From the NCBI RefSeq assembly GCF_031877795.1, contig NC_133933.1:21294029-21358028 (forward strand): a stretch of 64,000 nt of DNA. The letters run 5' to 3'. This stretch comes from Strix aluco (lineage: Eukaryota > Chordata > Aves > Strigiformes > Strigidae). Made by a program: the position numbers and the translations under genes. This document shows, piece by piece, positions 49,493 through 61,270 of the stretch. How positions within the stretch are numbered: position 1 is the stretch's first letter; every line of letters begins with the position of its first letter. The notes under the pieces were generated by a model. It had not been told where the DNA came from and made no database searches. It saw nothing but the letters and a program-made list of their open reading frames with translations.

Positions 49493-50600
49493 GCAAAGTG
49501 AACTGCTCAAATAGCTGGTCAAAAATAGCTTTGCTCTCCCTACAATTTACTTCTCCCCCAAGCCATCAGAGCAGATTTATACTGACAGTCAGTGATTGCT
49601 GGCTTTAAACACAGCAATATATACATATGCTTATGTCAGTTTTTCAATCCTTTCTTAAATTGAAAAACAAACAAAGAGCTAGTGATAAAATTCATACAGT
49701 GAGACAAACCCCAATTCTACTGCAACATGAGTTGCACCGTTTTCCTTATAATGAGTAACTTTACCTCCTTGTTCAGCGCCTCTTTAGCCAACTACGTACT
49801 AGCTTACACCTCTCAGCCGTGTACCAGTAATTTTAGCACTCGGTTCATGTTGCATGAAATAACCCTTTGCAAATCTTCAGTCAGCACAGTAGATCGAGAA
49901 CATGCACATATACGCACACACGTGAAAGTTTTAAGTGAGTGTATTTATTCCTTTGGTGAAACGGGACAATAAAAAAAATTTGTGTTTTACAACACAAATA
50001 GGGCCTGGGCATGCTCACAATATTCTCAAAATTATAGAGGGAAGAAAACCATATTAACTTATTAAACTGGCACTTAAAATCAGGTAGGCTTTGTGGTGTC
50101 AATGCGCTATTTGTTTGGACACTATGTGTTAGCAGAGAATCATTAGAATAATTAATATGCTACTTTAAAGCAATAGACTTACAGTAAATAATATGGGCTA
50201 GTGCCACATTTCTCTTAGTAGATGCATTACAAAAATCCACATCTCATATTACCTTCTTAGTGCCTAGTTCACCACTTCACACATCTACTTGAACACATCA
50301 GCAGAAATCAAAATCTTTTTTTCTAGAAAGCTGTAAAGACATTAGACTATTATAATCTAATAAATTAAAAAAAATCAGTTCCATAACTACTGCAGCTTTC
50401 AGTGGTCTAAACTGAACACTGCATCAAGAATAACTTAAATATAGAAACAGCAGAGTATGCAACAGGAAAAGTTATTTTCATGAAGCAATACTCACCATCA
50501 AAAGCTTGCCCTTCCCCTAGACAAAGATCAACCACAGCAGCTCCAAGGGGACCCCACAGACGGGCTCATTGACAGACATGTTAATTAGTCTGCCTCACCA

Positions 50601-50697
50601 CTCAAGCACCCAAGGACCACACGGTCCCCAGGACCTCCTCGCCTCACAGGACCTCCTCACCTCTCAAGCATCCAAGGGCCATGTGGCCCATAGGACC
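50601..50697 (+). repeat. Imperfect direct repeat, 35-bp unit, 62-bp period
   Basis: Segment 50601-50635 (ctcaagcacccaaggaccac onward) recurs at 50663-50697 (ctcaagcatccaagggccat onward) with about 27 of 35 positions equal. The spacer carries two copies of an aggacctcctc motif. Looks like a decayed minisatellite. Confidence 0.75.
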
Positions 50698-53600
50698 ATC
50701 ACTAACTACTCAGGTGAGACAGCACTACTCCTTTCTGCTTGTAGCAGCCTGGCGGGGAGGAACAGCAGTGCCACTGGCATGTATCTGAAGGCACACAAGC
50801 AGTCAGTTTAATTCACATGTGCTTTCCAGAGCCCCTTTTCATTCATGCAGACCCTTAATGACATCTGATAGTCACGATTTCTTTTTCTGCATGTGTGCTC
50901 TGCTTGGCCATAAGCGGATGGGACTGTGAGACAATTCCAAGCTATTATTTTCAAGATTGTCACTTCCAATATTTGGGGTTTAATATTTTACGGAAGGGTC
51001 CTGTGATTCACCAAGGCCATCTCTGCTATAAGCTAGTAGGGGCTTGTGGACAGGGATAAGTCTGCAGGAAATCCACAGAAAGAGCAAGGAGAACAGACCA
51101 CGAGAAGATGACAGCATGGAAGAAGCTCTCCAACACAGACATCGTGATGAAAATGTATACACTTGAACCATCAGATTTCTTCCTAACATTTCTCACTGTT
51201 ACCGGCTACAAAGGCTGATGCAAACAAGATTAGAGGTAGCCACCAGGACCTGCTCTCCACAGTGCTCCCATCCAAGCTGAACTAGCAGCACCTACGTGAA
51301 ACAGGGAGGGAAGGGAGAGGGAAACGTAACAGAAAGGCAAGGTTAAGAGCGCACACAAGCATTGCAAGGCCACTTAGCGAAATCCGTCTTCCAATCCTTT
51401 ATTCCTGCCATCTTCCTCACCTTGTCCGCTCCTCCAGGGGCAGCAAAAGCCTTGCAAGAAAACCATCTCCAAGTGGCACGCACCCGCTCAGCTGCTGAGA
51501 CACACTCCCTGGCCCTCTCTTCTCACTCTCCTGGAGCCACTTGGCATGGAAGGAGGATGGCAGATGGCCACCATTTAACCGACCTCTCCAGCTGGCATAT
51601 CGAAGGCCCAGAGACTCTGCCATTTCCACGAGGACAGCCCCAGCCCCACAAGCAGAGCTGGAAGGCAACCTCCAGCCATGCAAATGCAGAAATAAAGTGC
51701 TTTCAGTACACCTCTGAAAAACGTGCAACAGTTTATGCTCCGTCCCATGTGCTTTGCCCTACCACTAAGTACACAGTAACACAGCACACTGCTGTTAATT
51801 AGTATTAACACCTCAACTGAAAGCAGAGCATCACGCATCCAAATCCTAAGGAATTTGAGCATCTATCTCCTGTAAGCACCTTCAAAAGAAAAGCCAACAA
51901 GACATCTACTCCTCAAATACAAAGTATGGCAGCAGAGATTTACATTAGTTTGCATGGTAATTAATAGAGGACTATGATTCTAAGGTAAGAAGACTAAAAG
52001 ACTGCAAAGTCAACTGAGGTTGCTCAAAGAAAAGTTAGGGTGCATCAGAAAAGAGGCGAGAGAGATGTTCTTCCCAGCAGTCTTGTGATTTTTGGCATCA
52101 CTCAAGAACACACACAAAAGCCAGGAGAGGACCTCCCTGCTAATAAATGTCAGCCCAGCACCCAAAGCCCAGTGAAGTCCTGCTCTTCCAGGCACTTGTG
52201 ACCCGAACAGCACAGCCCAGGTCCAAAGGGGCTGATTAAGGCTGCAGGTGTATTCAGAGGAGCCCTAACATATTGGAAGAGCTTCAGCGTCACAAGACAA
52301 GGTAATATGTTTTGCAGTCTTCTTTCAAACTCGCTGAAGAGCTAAGTTTGGGAAAGGTTATGGGGACAGGAAGGTCCTCGGCAGAGCAGAGCACACCTGG
52401 GGTTAAACCAGGTTTGCACACCCCATATACATCCCCAGCTATGACTTCATTTTGAGGGAAGACCTTAAGCATTGCTATGTTCTGCCACAGAACGGAATGC
52501 TTTGGTGTGTGAACGTTTATAAAGACAAAGCTGCTTTAATGTAGGCCAACTGTTAACAGAACTGGAAGTCCACTTGGGCACATTCTCAGGCAAGCAGGGA
52601 AGCATGCTTTTTTTGCTGCAGCCCTTCTTGAAGAAGTCTCAGCTCCAGCAGAGTCCAGGTCCAAGGGACAAAGCCGTAGCAGATACCTCCATCCCACCAA
52701 AGGTAACCTTCTCCAAAACCAGCAGCGTTGCAACTAAAAGTGCACAGACATCGTTTTTACTATGGCCACCATGCCTGGACTCACTGACCTGGCAAGAAAG
52801 AATTCAGCCTTTGTGTTAAAAGATGCCACAGCCTTGTTCATGCCAAGTTAGCGTGTGAGCAGAGCTCCTGCTGCTGCTCAACCCTTCTTTACTCTCCAGT
52901 GGCGTCAGATGAAAGGTGCCATTTGGCATCTGCACAACATCAGTGCCCTAGGTTAGGACAACCTTTTCCACAACTAAACGCACCTATTTATTTCTGTAGG
53001 ACCAGCCAAGCAACTAGGTCACCTCTGCTAGTAGTGTGAAGACCTGGAACCTGCTAGCAGCGCAGTAATTTCCCTCCAGATTTAAAAAAATAAAAAATGA
53101 AATTAAAAAATAATTCTTACCATGCATTGTCTAAGTCTGAGGAGTTGAATATGATTTTAATCCAGAAGAGATTTTTAGCCATATCACAATAATGAGAGCA
53201 GCTCTGCAACCACCCTCTCTGCAACAAGCTCAGGGCATGCAGCCTTATTTACAGAGCTGGGGCGTTTGCGTACTCCATGCACAACTTTTGTACTAACATA
53301 ATCAGACTCTGTGAGAGTATTTAAAAAGATGGGTACGTGCTTTTGCATGCAAGCAACTATACCAATAGCAAACTCTTCTATTGATCTTTCATATTCCCTT
53401 GCACTTACGGGAAGCGTATTGACACCACAGCTTGTCCTGACTTAAATACTATCAATGTATGTATTGTGTTGTTAGAACAGCCCAAGAATTACACAAATAA
53501 ATTAGTGTCACTGCTCACCTACATAAGTTTGGGATAAACTTCCAAGTCAGCATGCACACAGCACAGGACCAGCTACAAGTTTTTGTGTGTTAGAGGGAAG

Positions 53601-54880
53601 AACAGCAAAAAAAATTCTTGGCACAACTAGTGAAAACCCATTGATAAGAAGTACCACATCCGCTTGACCGGGAGCATTAAAAGCATGACACCAGACTATT
53701 TTTCCCCCATTAATTTAACTTTCCCCCCCTCCCAGCTCCTTTGTCTCAGGCTGTCCTGCTCCATCCCCTGCCCACCTCACAGGAGCGGCTCAGCGGGCTG
53801 GAGGTCAGCTGAAATCCCCCCCCCCCAGCTCTGTGAAAGGCCTGTATTTGATTACAACACTGTATGATGTCACGTAACCAAGACAACTAAAGGCATTACG
53901 GTCTCCCGAGGACAAAACCGCCTCTCGGCCATAGATTTCGGTCAGCCAGGACCCCTTGTCTGCAGGGGAGAAGAGCAGGCAGCTGTACCCCCACCGGTGA
54001 CAAAAGGCACCCAGAGATGCTCCCCCAGGGCAGCACCCATGGCAGACAGGGCCCTTCCCACTCCTCTTGGCTTGCAAAGGGGGGGGAAATTAAAAATAAT
54101 TGTTTAAAGAAACATTAAAAAGGCAGTTATTGGCTTCTCGAAGCCAGTCTGTAAAAACAAAAAAACCACCCCACAACCAAAGTACTGGACAAGCCATAAG
54201 ATCAGGAGTTTCTTTTTAACCTTGGTATTGGTGGGCTCAAAGAAGAGAGGTTTTCCAGGTATTTGCTGAAATACTTCCAAGCCTCTCTCATTTTAATGCC
54301 CCTTTAATGTCAATATTCTCCCACACCCTGTGAAATAATTAAATGCAGGGGGAGGAAAAAGAAAACAAATGGTAACAAAAACCAGTGAAAAGGTCCAATA
54401 TTAGGAAAGTTAAGAAGTGCTGCAAAATTTAAAAAAGGAAGGGATTAAACCCTTATCACAGCCTAGGGAAGGGCAGGAAGTGAGAGAACGAGATTTCCTC
54501 TGAGATCTAACTTATATGAGAAAAGTTTTCATTTTTTTTATTAAGTACACATACACACACAAGTTGGTTTGTGATTGAAATAGATATCTGAAACAAAAAT
54601 AATACGTAAACTCAGACATGCCCAGACCCCAGTCCAGACCCTTTGCACCGCCCAGTCTCTGGGCCGTTTATTCCAGTGCTGCCTGCAGAGACTTTGCAAA
54701 CGTGAAGCCTTTCCAAAGGCTGCAGTCACTGTTGGACCCAGTTCCCTGTGCCTTGGATTTAAAACATGCACATGAAAACAGTCTTAATAGAGAAAGTGGG
54801 AAGTGAAAAAAAAAAAACCACGCAAAAAACCCAGCAGTGAAATCTAAACTATTAAGGAAAACCCTTGGTGTCACAGAAAA

Positions 54881-54895
54881 GGGGGGGGGGGGGGG
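54881..54895 (+). repeat. Poly-G run (15 bases)
   Basis: Uninterrupted G run in FOXN2 intron 1. Confidence 0.9.
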
Positions 54896-57800
54896 AAGAA
54901 GTGCTTTTAAGAAAAATGCTTTACTGCCAATAGTAGCTTTTCAAAGGATGCCTTCAGGTCATGTTCCTTAAATTCAGTACACTGCTTGCTAAATGGACTA
55001 AAATGAAAAAAAAAAAAATGTAAGCCATTGATATGTTCACAAGTGAGCCATTTGAGCAAATGTCTTGCAAAATAATTCTGATGCTAATTCCCTTGCCAGG
55101 GTAACCCTTCCACGTGTTTCTCTACCATCCTCTTGGAAAGAAAATATAGATACATTTCAGCTGGTGTCAGTAACAATTTACCAACACTAGAAAACATAAT
55201 GCTACCCTTTCCATCCAGTTTTTCTGCCTTCTTCAGCCTTAAAGTACCAGAACTCCTGATTTTCAGCTGAAAACCAACAACTTGAAGCTTCGCCCCAAGT
55301 GATCCTCCTGCAAGATTTTATTTAAAAGCATCACTGGAGCTGTAACACAAAGCCACCGCCACATTACCAGTACAACTTCATGATCACAAAGCTTTCACCA
55401 GTTGCTGCTTCCCAGCTCCTGCTCCTGAAGCACAAGTTTTCCTCCAGAGCCATGGGCACAGCACAGCGATGCTCTTCACCATGCTCACCTCCCTGGCCAA
55501 CTTGCTCTTAATTTTACTCCACAACTGTTGAACTTGGGCTTTCTGTTTCAAAATTATATCAGAATAATCCCTCTGCTCATAACGATTGTGCCACAAAATT
55601 ATCTTTTCTTCTATACGGTAACCCCACACTGGAATAACTGGCCCAGTTTAATCATACAGGGTCTGTATGTTGAGGTACACCTTCAGATAGAAGGCTACAG
55701 AAGATTCAACTTCCTCTAAACACAGAAGAAAGGCAACCGTGCTAACAAAACTAGACCATCAAAGTACAAGATGCCATCTGACACTTCCCATATGGCATGG
55801 TCAAAAGCCCAAAAGCGTACTAGCTCATACTTTTGACTACTCAACATCCCTAAAGCAAATCAAACTGCCTGATAACCAGTCTGGTGAAGGTCCTCACAGA
55901 CCAGAGGATGAGGGATGAGTGACTGCTGCTGCTGGGCAGCAAGCTTCCCAGCTTCCACTCATTCAGCTTTACTTTGTCCAAGTTTTCCAGTTGCTGACCT
56001 CTCTCCACACCCAGTAATTAGCTTTTAGGTGACCATATACTTGCCCCAGATCTCAGCATAATGCAATCCAGTGAGAGTGTTAAAAAGGAAGCAAGCAGGG
56101 GACCGCATGTGAACCAGGAAACTAAAAGTAGCTACAAACTGCAAGATAGGAATGCACTGAAAATAATCCGAGAGAAGAAACAAAGCCTGAGCATGGTATC
56201 AAGATAAGCGGCTCCAGGAAATGGGCTTTGGGAATACATCCAGTCATACATCAAAGTCCACAATAAAAATACAATGGCAATTCGTATGACAGACACTGGT
56301 GGGACACCCAGATGCATAAGCAAAATAACACGAGGATCGAGCAGCATCACCTGCCTACCACACATCCAGCACTTAACAGATGGAAAACAGAGTCACACCG
56401 ATAAAGTCGAAGGTACCCAATGATGCTGTTCAAAGGCACATCGAGGCGTGCGGGTCTGTGGCTGCAATGCAGAGACCAGGTTTGTCACCGGCCGGAGGGG
56501 AAGGCCAGCACAGGGCCATAAGCACTGCAGCCAGAAGCTGTAGACCTGATCTCAGCCCAGCCCTGCAGTTCAAACCCACCCCATTAGCAAGTTCAGAGAA
56601 GTGGCATTAAATACCTTAGACAACAGCCGTCCTGCAAGGCAACTAACACACACTGGTACACCTGATGAATTGTATTAGGATTTTCTGCCAGCGGGAACTG
56701 GGTGAAAACATTCCCAATTTATAATCTAATCTTTACAGAGTGAAGAAGAGCAGGGGCGGGGAGTGATTTCTGCAGTGGCAGTAGCCAATTTAACACATCC
56801 TAACCTTTGAGGAAAAAGTAGGGAGCTCTAAGTCTAGTTTGAACATAACAGAAAAAAATTTGAACACACTAGGAAAAAAAAAAAGTCAAAATCCACATCA
56901 TTGACTTCTGGTATAAATCTTACCTGCACAGATTCCAGGCTTCTCTTAAAATGGTCTTGGTATGCAAGCAACCGTTTGGTAACAGGGGTGTTCCTACCCC
57001 AGACACAACAGCTAGTCTTCCCGGTTGCTGACCGCGTGGACCTCTGGGCACCAGCACTGAGAGGCACCACCCAGCACACTCTCCAAAAGCAAGTGTGACC
57101 CAACCCTCGTGCTTCCACAGCCGTTAACGTTTTACAGGGAGGAGGCAGAGTACCAGGGGTCATGAAGACGCTGGCTGGCATCAGACAGCACTTCTTCTGT
57201 ACGACATAATCTATTACCGAAGCATGGGTGAGCTGTCTCCCGCTTGCTGACTTAAACTGTATTTTGCAAGTACCCTGGAGTGTTGCTGAGTGCTTTTACT
57301 TGGCATGGTGAGGATGGGATGGAGGTTCATCATCACCCAGCATGCACTAAGTCAGAAGGCACGTGTAATATGACAGGGAACTAATAAACAAGTATCACAC
57401 CTAAAGGTCCAGCCAGAAAAAAAATGAAGCAGCATCTCAGGGTTTTCTTGTTTTACTTGTGAGTGTCTTCTCCAGGAGTCAAGGAACCTGCTGGATCTGG
57501 GAAGAAACACACCACAGGCACCCAAACCGACCCTCTCAGTTGCTGCGCTGGGATGCGGACGGGGTTTGCAGCCTGCAAGCGCGCACTTGTCGAGAGACGA
57601 AGCCACGTGCTGACATGAGTCACCAAGAGCCGCTGACAGCAGCATCTCGGCGCAGGAAGTTGCCCAACACCATTTCAGTTGTCGAGCAGCAAGGCACACG
57701 CGCTAGGATGAGGCACTCACTGCCTCCATCTACTTCCCTCAAAAAAGTTACAGTCAAGGCAGTGACATCCTATATATGAGCTTATACACAATACACTTCG

Positions 57801-59079
57801 TTAACAGGAGGCAGAGGAACAGCAACAGCCATAAAAACAAAACTCAAGGAGCCAAACGGAATAAAAAGGGCAGAATTTATACCTGTGCTAAAAGGTTGTG
57901 AGCATGCATCCATACCACTGACAGTCTTTAGTGACAGGGACTGAAGGCTGCTCTTCACTCTTTTACAGTCAGGAAAGGAAAACTGTATTTCACACAGCTC
58001 ATTTTGCACCGCGGCGGTGCAGTAAGACTACCCCGTTGAAGGGAACAGCGTAAGAGATGCACAGCAGCAGTGTCACTCCTCCCAACACCCCTACTTTCAG
58101 TCATCCTGCCGGCTATAATCCTGCCGTCCAGCTCATTCTGATAAGGTAACATGAACCTGCATGTGGAAAAAGTCTTCTGAGCGCCTGGGATATTTCCTCT
58201 CATAAATATCGGCTCCTTTTAACCCCAACGAGTAGCCAAGGAGCAACAACAGGAGAGGAAGGTGGAATTACAACCCCAATGAAACCAGCATAAAAACTTC
58301 GGTTGTTCTTATGGGAACCAACATTTCCGCACAAGAACTGCATCGCTTTCTTACCAGTTTAAGCTAAATCCATACACAGCATCTTCAGGTGCCAAACCAT
58401 CTTGTTCACCAAAAGAGTTTGCCTTTGCTCAACATGTCAGGTTTTCAACTCTACTACATTGAGTGGGAAGAGACTGTGGTTAATAAAGATGGCAAAAATC
58501 AGCTTGACATGCCCCTAAGCCTCTGTCTTCTTTCCCAGGCACTACACTCGCTCACCAGGCAGTCCTTTTTCTCCTTCGACAGGACCATTACAGCTCCCTA
58601 TATCTGCTCCATTACTTACTGGACTGGCACGTCCTGACACTGAGATAGCTGCCGCAATGCTGGCACCTTCCATCCCGAGCTCCCCAGAGGACACGGGAAG
58701 GCTCCTCAAACAGAAAACCTGTGGCGGTTGGAGCTGTTGAGGCAGCACGCTCCTTGGTTGGTGTCCCTTTTGGATAAAAAAAAAAAAAATCTTACTTCTG
58801 GGCTGAGCAATCCCCGCAGAGCTTCTTCAGCACAGCCTCGGTGGCAGCACTCAAATGGGGTCACAACTTCATCCTCTGCTCAAGACACTGCCAACAAAGA
58901 CATCAACCAAGTTTTATTCCAGCAAGGTCCCCAAAAGCACTCAGGGCCGCACGCCTGAAGCAATATGGGGTTGGTGCCTCCAGCTCCCTCCTCCCCAGGG
59001 CAGCGCCGCAGCATGTCCACCACGCTCTGCAGGCCTAAACACCATGTACAGCGGCACCACTCGGTTTATGGGCGCATTT

Positions 59080-59097
59080 AAAAAAAAAAAAAAAAAA
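59080..59097 (+). repeat. Poly-A run
   Basis: About 18 A in FOXN2 intron 1; no adjacent element recognised. Confidence 0.85.
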
Positions 59098-59635
59098 GAG
59101 TAAGAACACAGAAAAGTCCTATTTATATTGAAGGCAACTCAAACATACAAAGTGAGAATTACCATCTTCTCCCTATTTCTACAAAACTCAAAGTCACCCA
59201 GCTGGACACAAGTGAGCCCCCAGCAGAAGCTGAACTGCTGCAGCAACACGCAGCGGAGCTCAGAAATAACATACCCTGGCACTCAGCGAAGTTCATTAGC
59301 TCAAGCTCTGTGCCCTGTTAATTGCTACTGTATAGCTTTCAGTTCAGAGTTGATGTGTCCAACTACCTTCTGCAGAACTTGGGAAATGTGAGTTGGCACC
59401 TGCCAAGAAAAAAACCCCACAAAAACCAACTGCAAACTAGTTCAAGTTTTCTGACATAAGGTAACACCAGCTTAATTTTTTTTCGCATAGATCCCACCAG
59501 ACTTCCAGGAGGGGGAAAAAAAAGACCCCAAACCAAGAAAAACAACGGAAGTTAAATGATTCACGTGTCAATATAGTACAATCCAACCGTTACCAAAGTC
59601 CATCTACATGCAAGTCCGCCAGTAACAAGGTCTGG

Positions 59636-59677
59636 CGTGTCTGTGTGTGTGTATATATATATCTATGTAGTATATAT
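59636..59677 (+). repeat. TG/TA-rich simple repeat
   Basis: gtgtctgtgtgtgtgtatat followed by interrupted TA units. Confidence 0.85.
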
Positions 59678-60503
59678 CAAATTATCTTGATTTCACAGAT
59701 TAGCCCCAAACCTAATCAAGTTACCTTCACAGCATTCAAGTCCAACATAACTCAGCGTTTTTAACTTTACATTTTGCATATAATGTCCACCCCTAAGCAG
59801 ACACCAAGGCGGGGAGGTGAGTTCATTGCATCCCGCTCAAGGTTACGTCTTATTTTCTGGTTTTACTTTTTGTCCTCTTTACTCTTTGGGCCTTGTCAGA
59901 ATCCAAACCTTTCTGGAACAAAAGCCAGTTTCTGCTCCCACACAAACTGGGAGAGCTGGCACGTTTGAGGGGCTGAGCAGGACTAAGCCAGGCGGGCAGT
60001 AGGGTGCTGCTCCTCAGCCGCCACTGTGCTTCGCTGCCCAACTCCACCGAAAACCCCTGAAAAAGCCGGAAAACTCCCAAGGGCCACGTGCAGATCCCAG
60101 CCTCGCCTCGAGCGCCTCGTGAGCCGTTTCGAGTGTTAAACCCCAAAACGCGGGACCCCCGTAACGTGTCTCCCGCTCCCCCTCACCTCTGCAAACCACA
60201 GACCTCCTGCGCAGCCGTGGGGGGTCCCCACCGTTCCGGGGACAAGGGGGCGCGCCGGAATGACACCAAAAGGGCGTTTAATTAGTTAAATAAACCGCGC
60301 CAGGGTTTTGCTGCGGTGACCCGATGGCGAGGGGCACGGCGGGGCCCCGCTGCCGGGTCCCTGCCGCGGGCGGACCCCTTCTCCATCACCCCAGTTGGAA
60401 ACGCGTAAGAAGCGCGCGCCTGCGCTGCCCTGAGAGGTCACCCGCGTAAAACCCGCGGACAGACGGAAGCTCCGCGGAGCCGCGCCGGGAGGAGGAGCCC
60501 TGA

Positions 60504-60525
60504 GGGGGGGGGGGGGGGGGGGGGG
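60504..60525 (+). repeat. Poly-G run (22 bases)
   Basis: Uninterrupted G run about 450 bp inside FOXN2 intron 1. Template strand for FOXN2, so the transcript carries C. Confidence 0.92.
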
Positions 60526-60662
60526 TTGGGAGCGAGTGGCCCCGCTCCCAGCACGGCCGCCGCGTGGGGGGGTCCCCCCGCCCCGTGCGCGCCCCCCTCC
60601 GCACGCATCGTCATCGAGACCGGCTGAAGAGGAAGCGCCGCCGCCGCGCGTTGTCCCCACGC

Positions 60663-60683
60663 GGGGGGGAGGGGGGGGGGGGG
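60663..60683 (+). repeat. Second poly-G run
   Basis: Seven G, A, then thirteen G. Together with 60504-60525 it is a potential quadruplex cluster beside the promoter. Confidence 0.9.
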
Positions 60684-60972
60684 TCGCTTCCCCGCCTCCA
60701 CGCGTGGGGCGCAGCATCCCCGAGGTGGGGCACCAGCCACCCCCCCTCCAGCACCAGCGGCACCCGCCGCCCCGCTCCCCGCGCTTTCCCATTTCCCCAT
60801 GAAACCCTCCCAGAGCGTTAAAAACAAAAAAAACCCAACCCCCAAACCCGCGAAAAAAACGAAAACTAAACCAAAAAAAGGGAGAAAAGCAACAAAACCA
60901 GGCGTGGGGATAGGGGGTGGGGGCGGGGAAGGGAGGGAAAGGAGGTGGGGGAGAAGCGCCGGCTCCACTCAC

Positions 60973-61100
60973 CGCGGTCATGAAGCCGTGCGGCCGGCAG
61001 CGCGGACACAATATGGCAGCGGGGGGATGTGTCAGGGAGCAGCTGCTCCCTGCGCAGCGGCGGCGGCACCGCCCTCCCCGCCTCCCCATGGCAACCGGGA
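60973..61100 (-). other. FOXN2: FOXN2 non-coding exon 1 (predicted; 5' end approximate)
   Basis: A strong donor, ACCGCG followed by GTGAGTGG, lies at 60973/60972 on the minus strand in the CpG island, the right place for the FOXN2 5' exon. The exon's 5' end cannot be set from sequence; 61100 is a guess. An upstream ATG at 60981-60979 lies 9 nt before the splice site. Confidence 0.5.
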
Positions 61101-61270
61101 ACAACCCCCACACCCCCCCGCCGCCGGGACCGCCTCCCCGCTCCGCCCCGGCGGCCCCGGGCTGCCTCCGGCACCGCCGCCACCTCGGGGCCGCCGGGGC
61201 GGAGCGGGCTGCGAGCGGCTCCCAGGCCCCGCACCCCGCCCCGAGCATCCTCACCGCCTGCGAAAAGTTT

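Larger units (their letters stand above)
47552..60972 (-). other. FOXN2: FOXN2 intron 1 (5' UTR intron)
   Basis: About 13.4 kb between the predicted non-coding exon 1 and the first coding exon. No coding exon recognised. Contains a TG/TA/CA composite (48606-48665), an (ATTC)n plus A run (49458-49492), an imperfect 35-bp repeat pair (50601-50697), a G15 run (54881-54895), an A run (59080-59097), a TG/TA tract (59636-59677) and G tracts near the donor (60504-60525, 60663-60683). Another non-coding exon could be hidden here. Confidence 0.7.
59940..61270. promoter_or_regulatory. FOXN2: CpG island and promoter of FOXN2
   Basis: GC- and CpG-dense block at the 5' end of FOXN2. It contains the predicted exon 1 donor (60973/60972), a YY1-type ATATGGC at 61011-61017, a CATGGCAAC half X-box at 61088-61096, NRF1-like GCGCCTGCGC around 60416-60425, and many GC boxes. 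No TATA box is evident. The start of transcription is expected between about 61000 and 61150. Long open frames on both strands (for example 373 codons at 60286-61407 minus) are a by-product of GC content. Confidence 0.85.
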
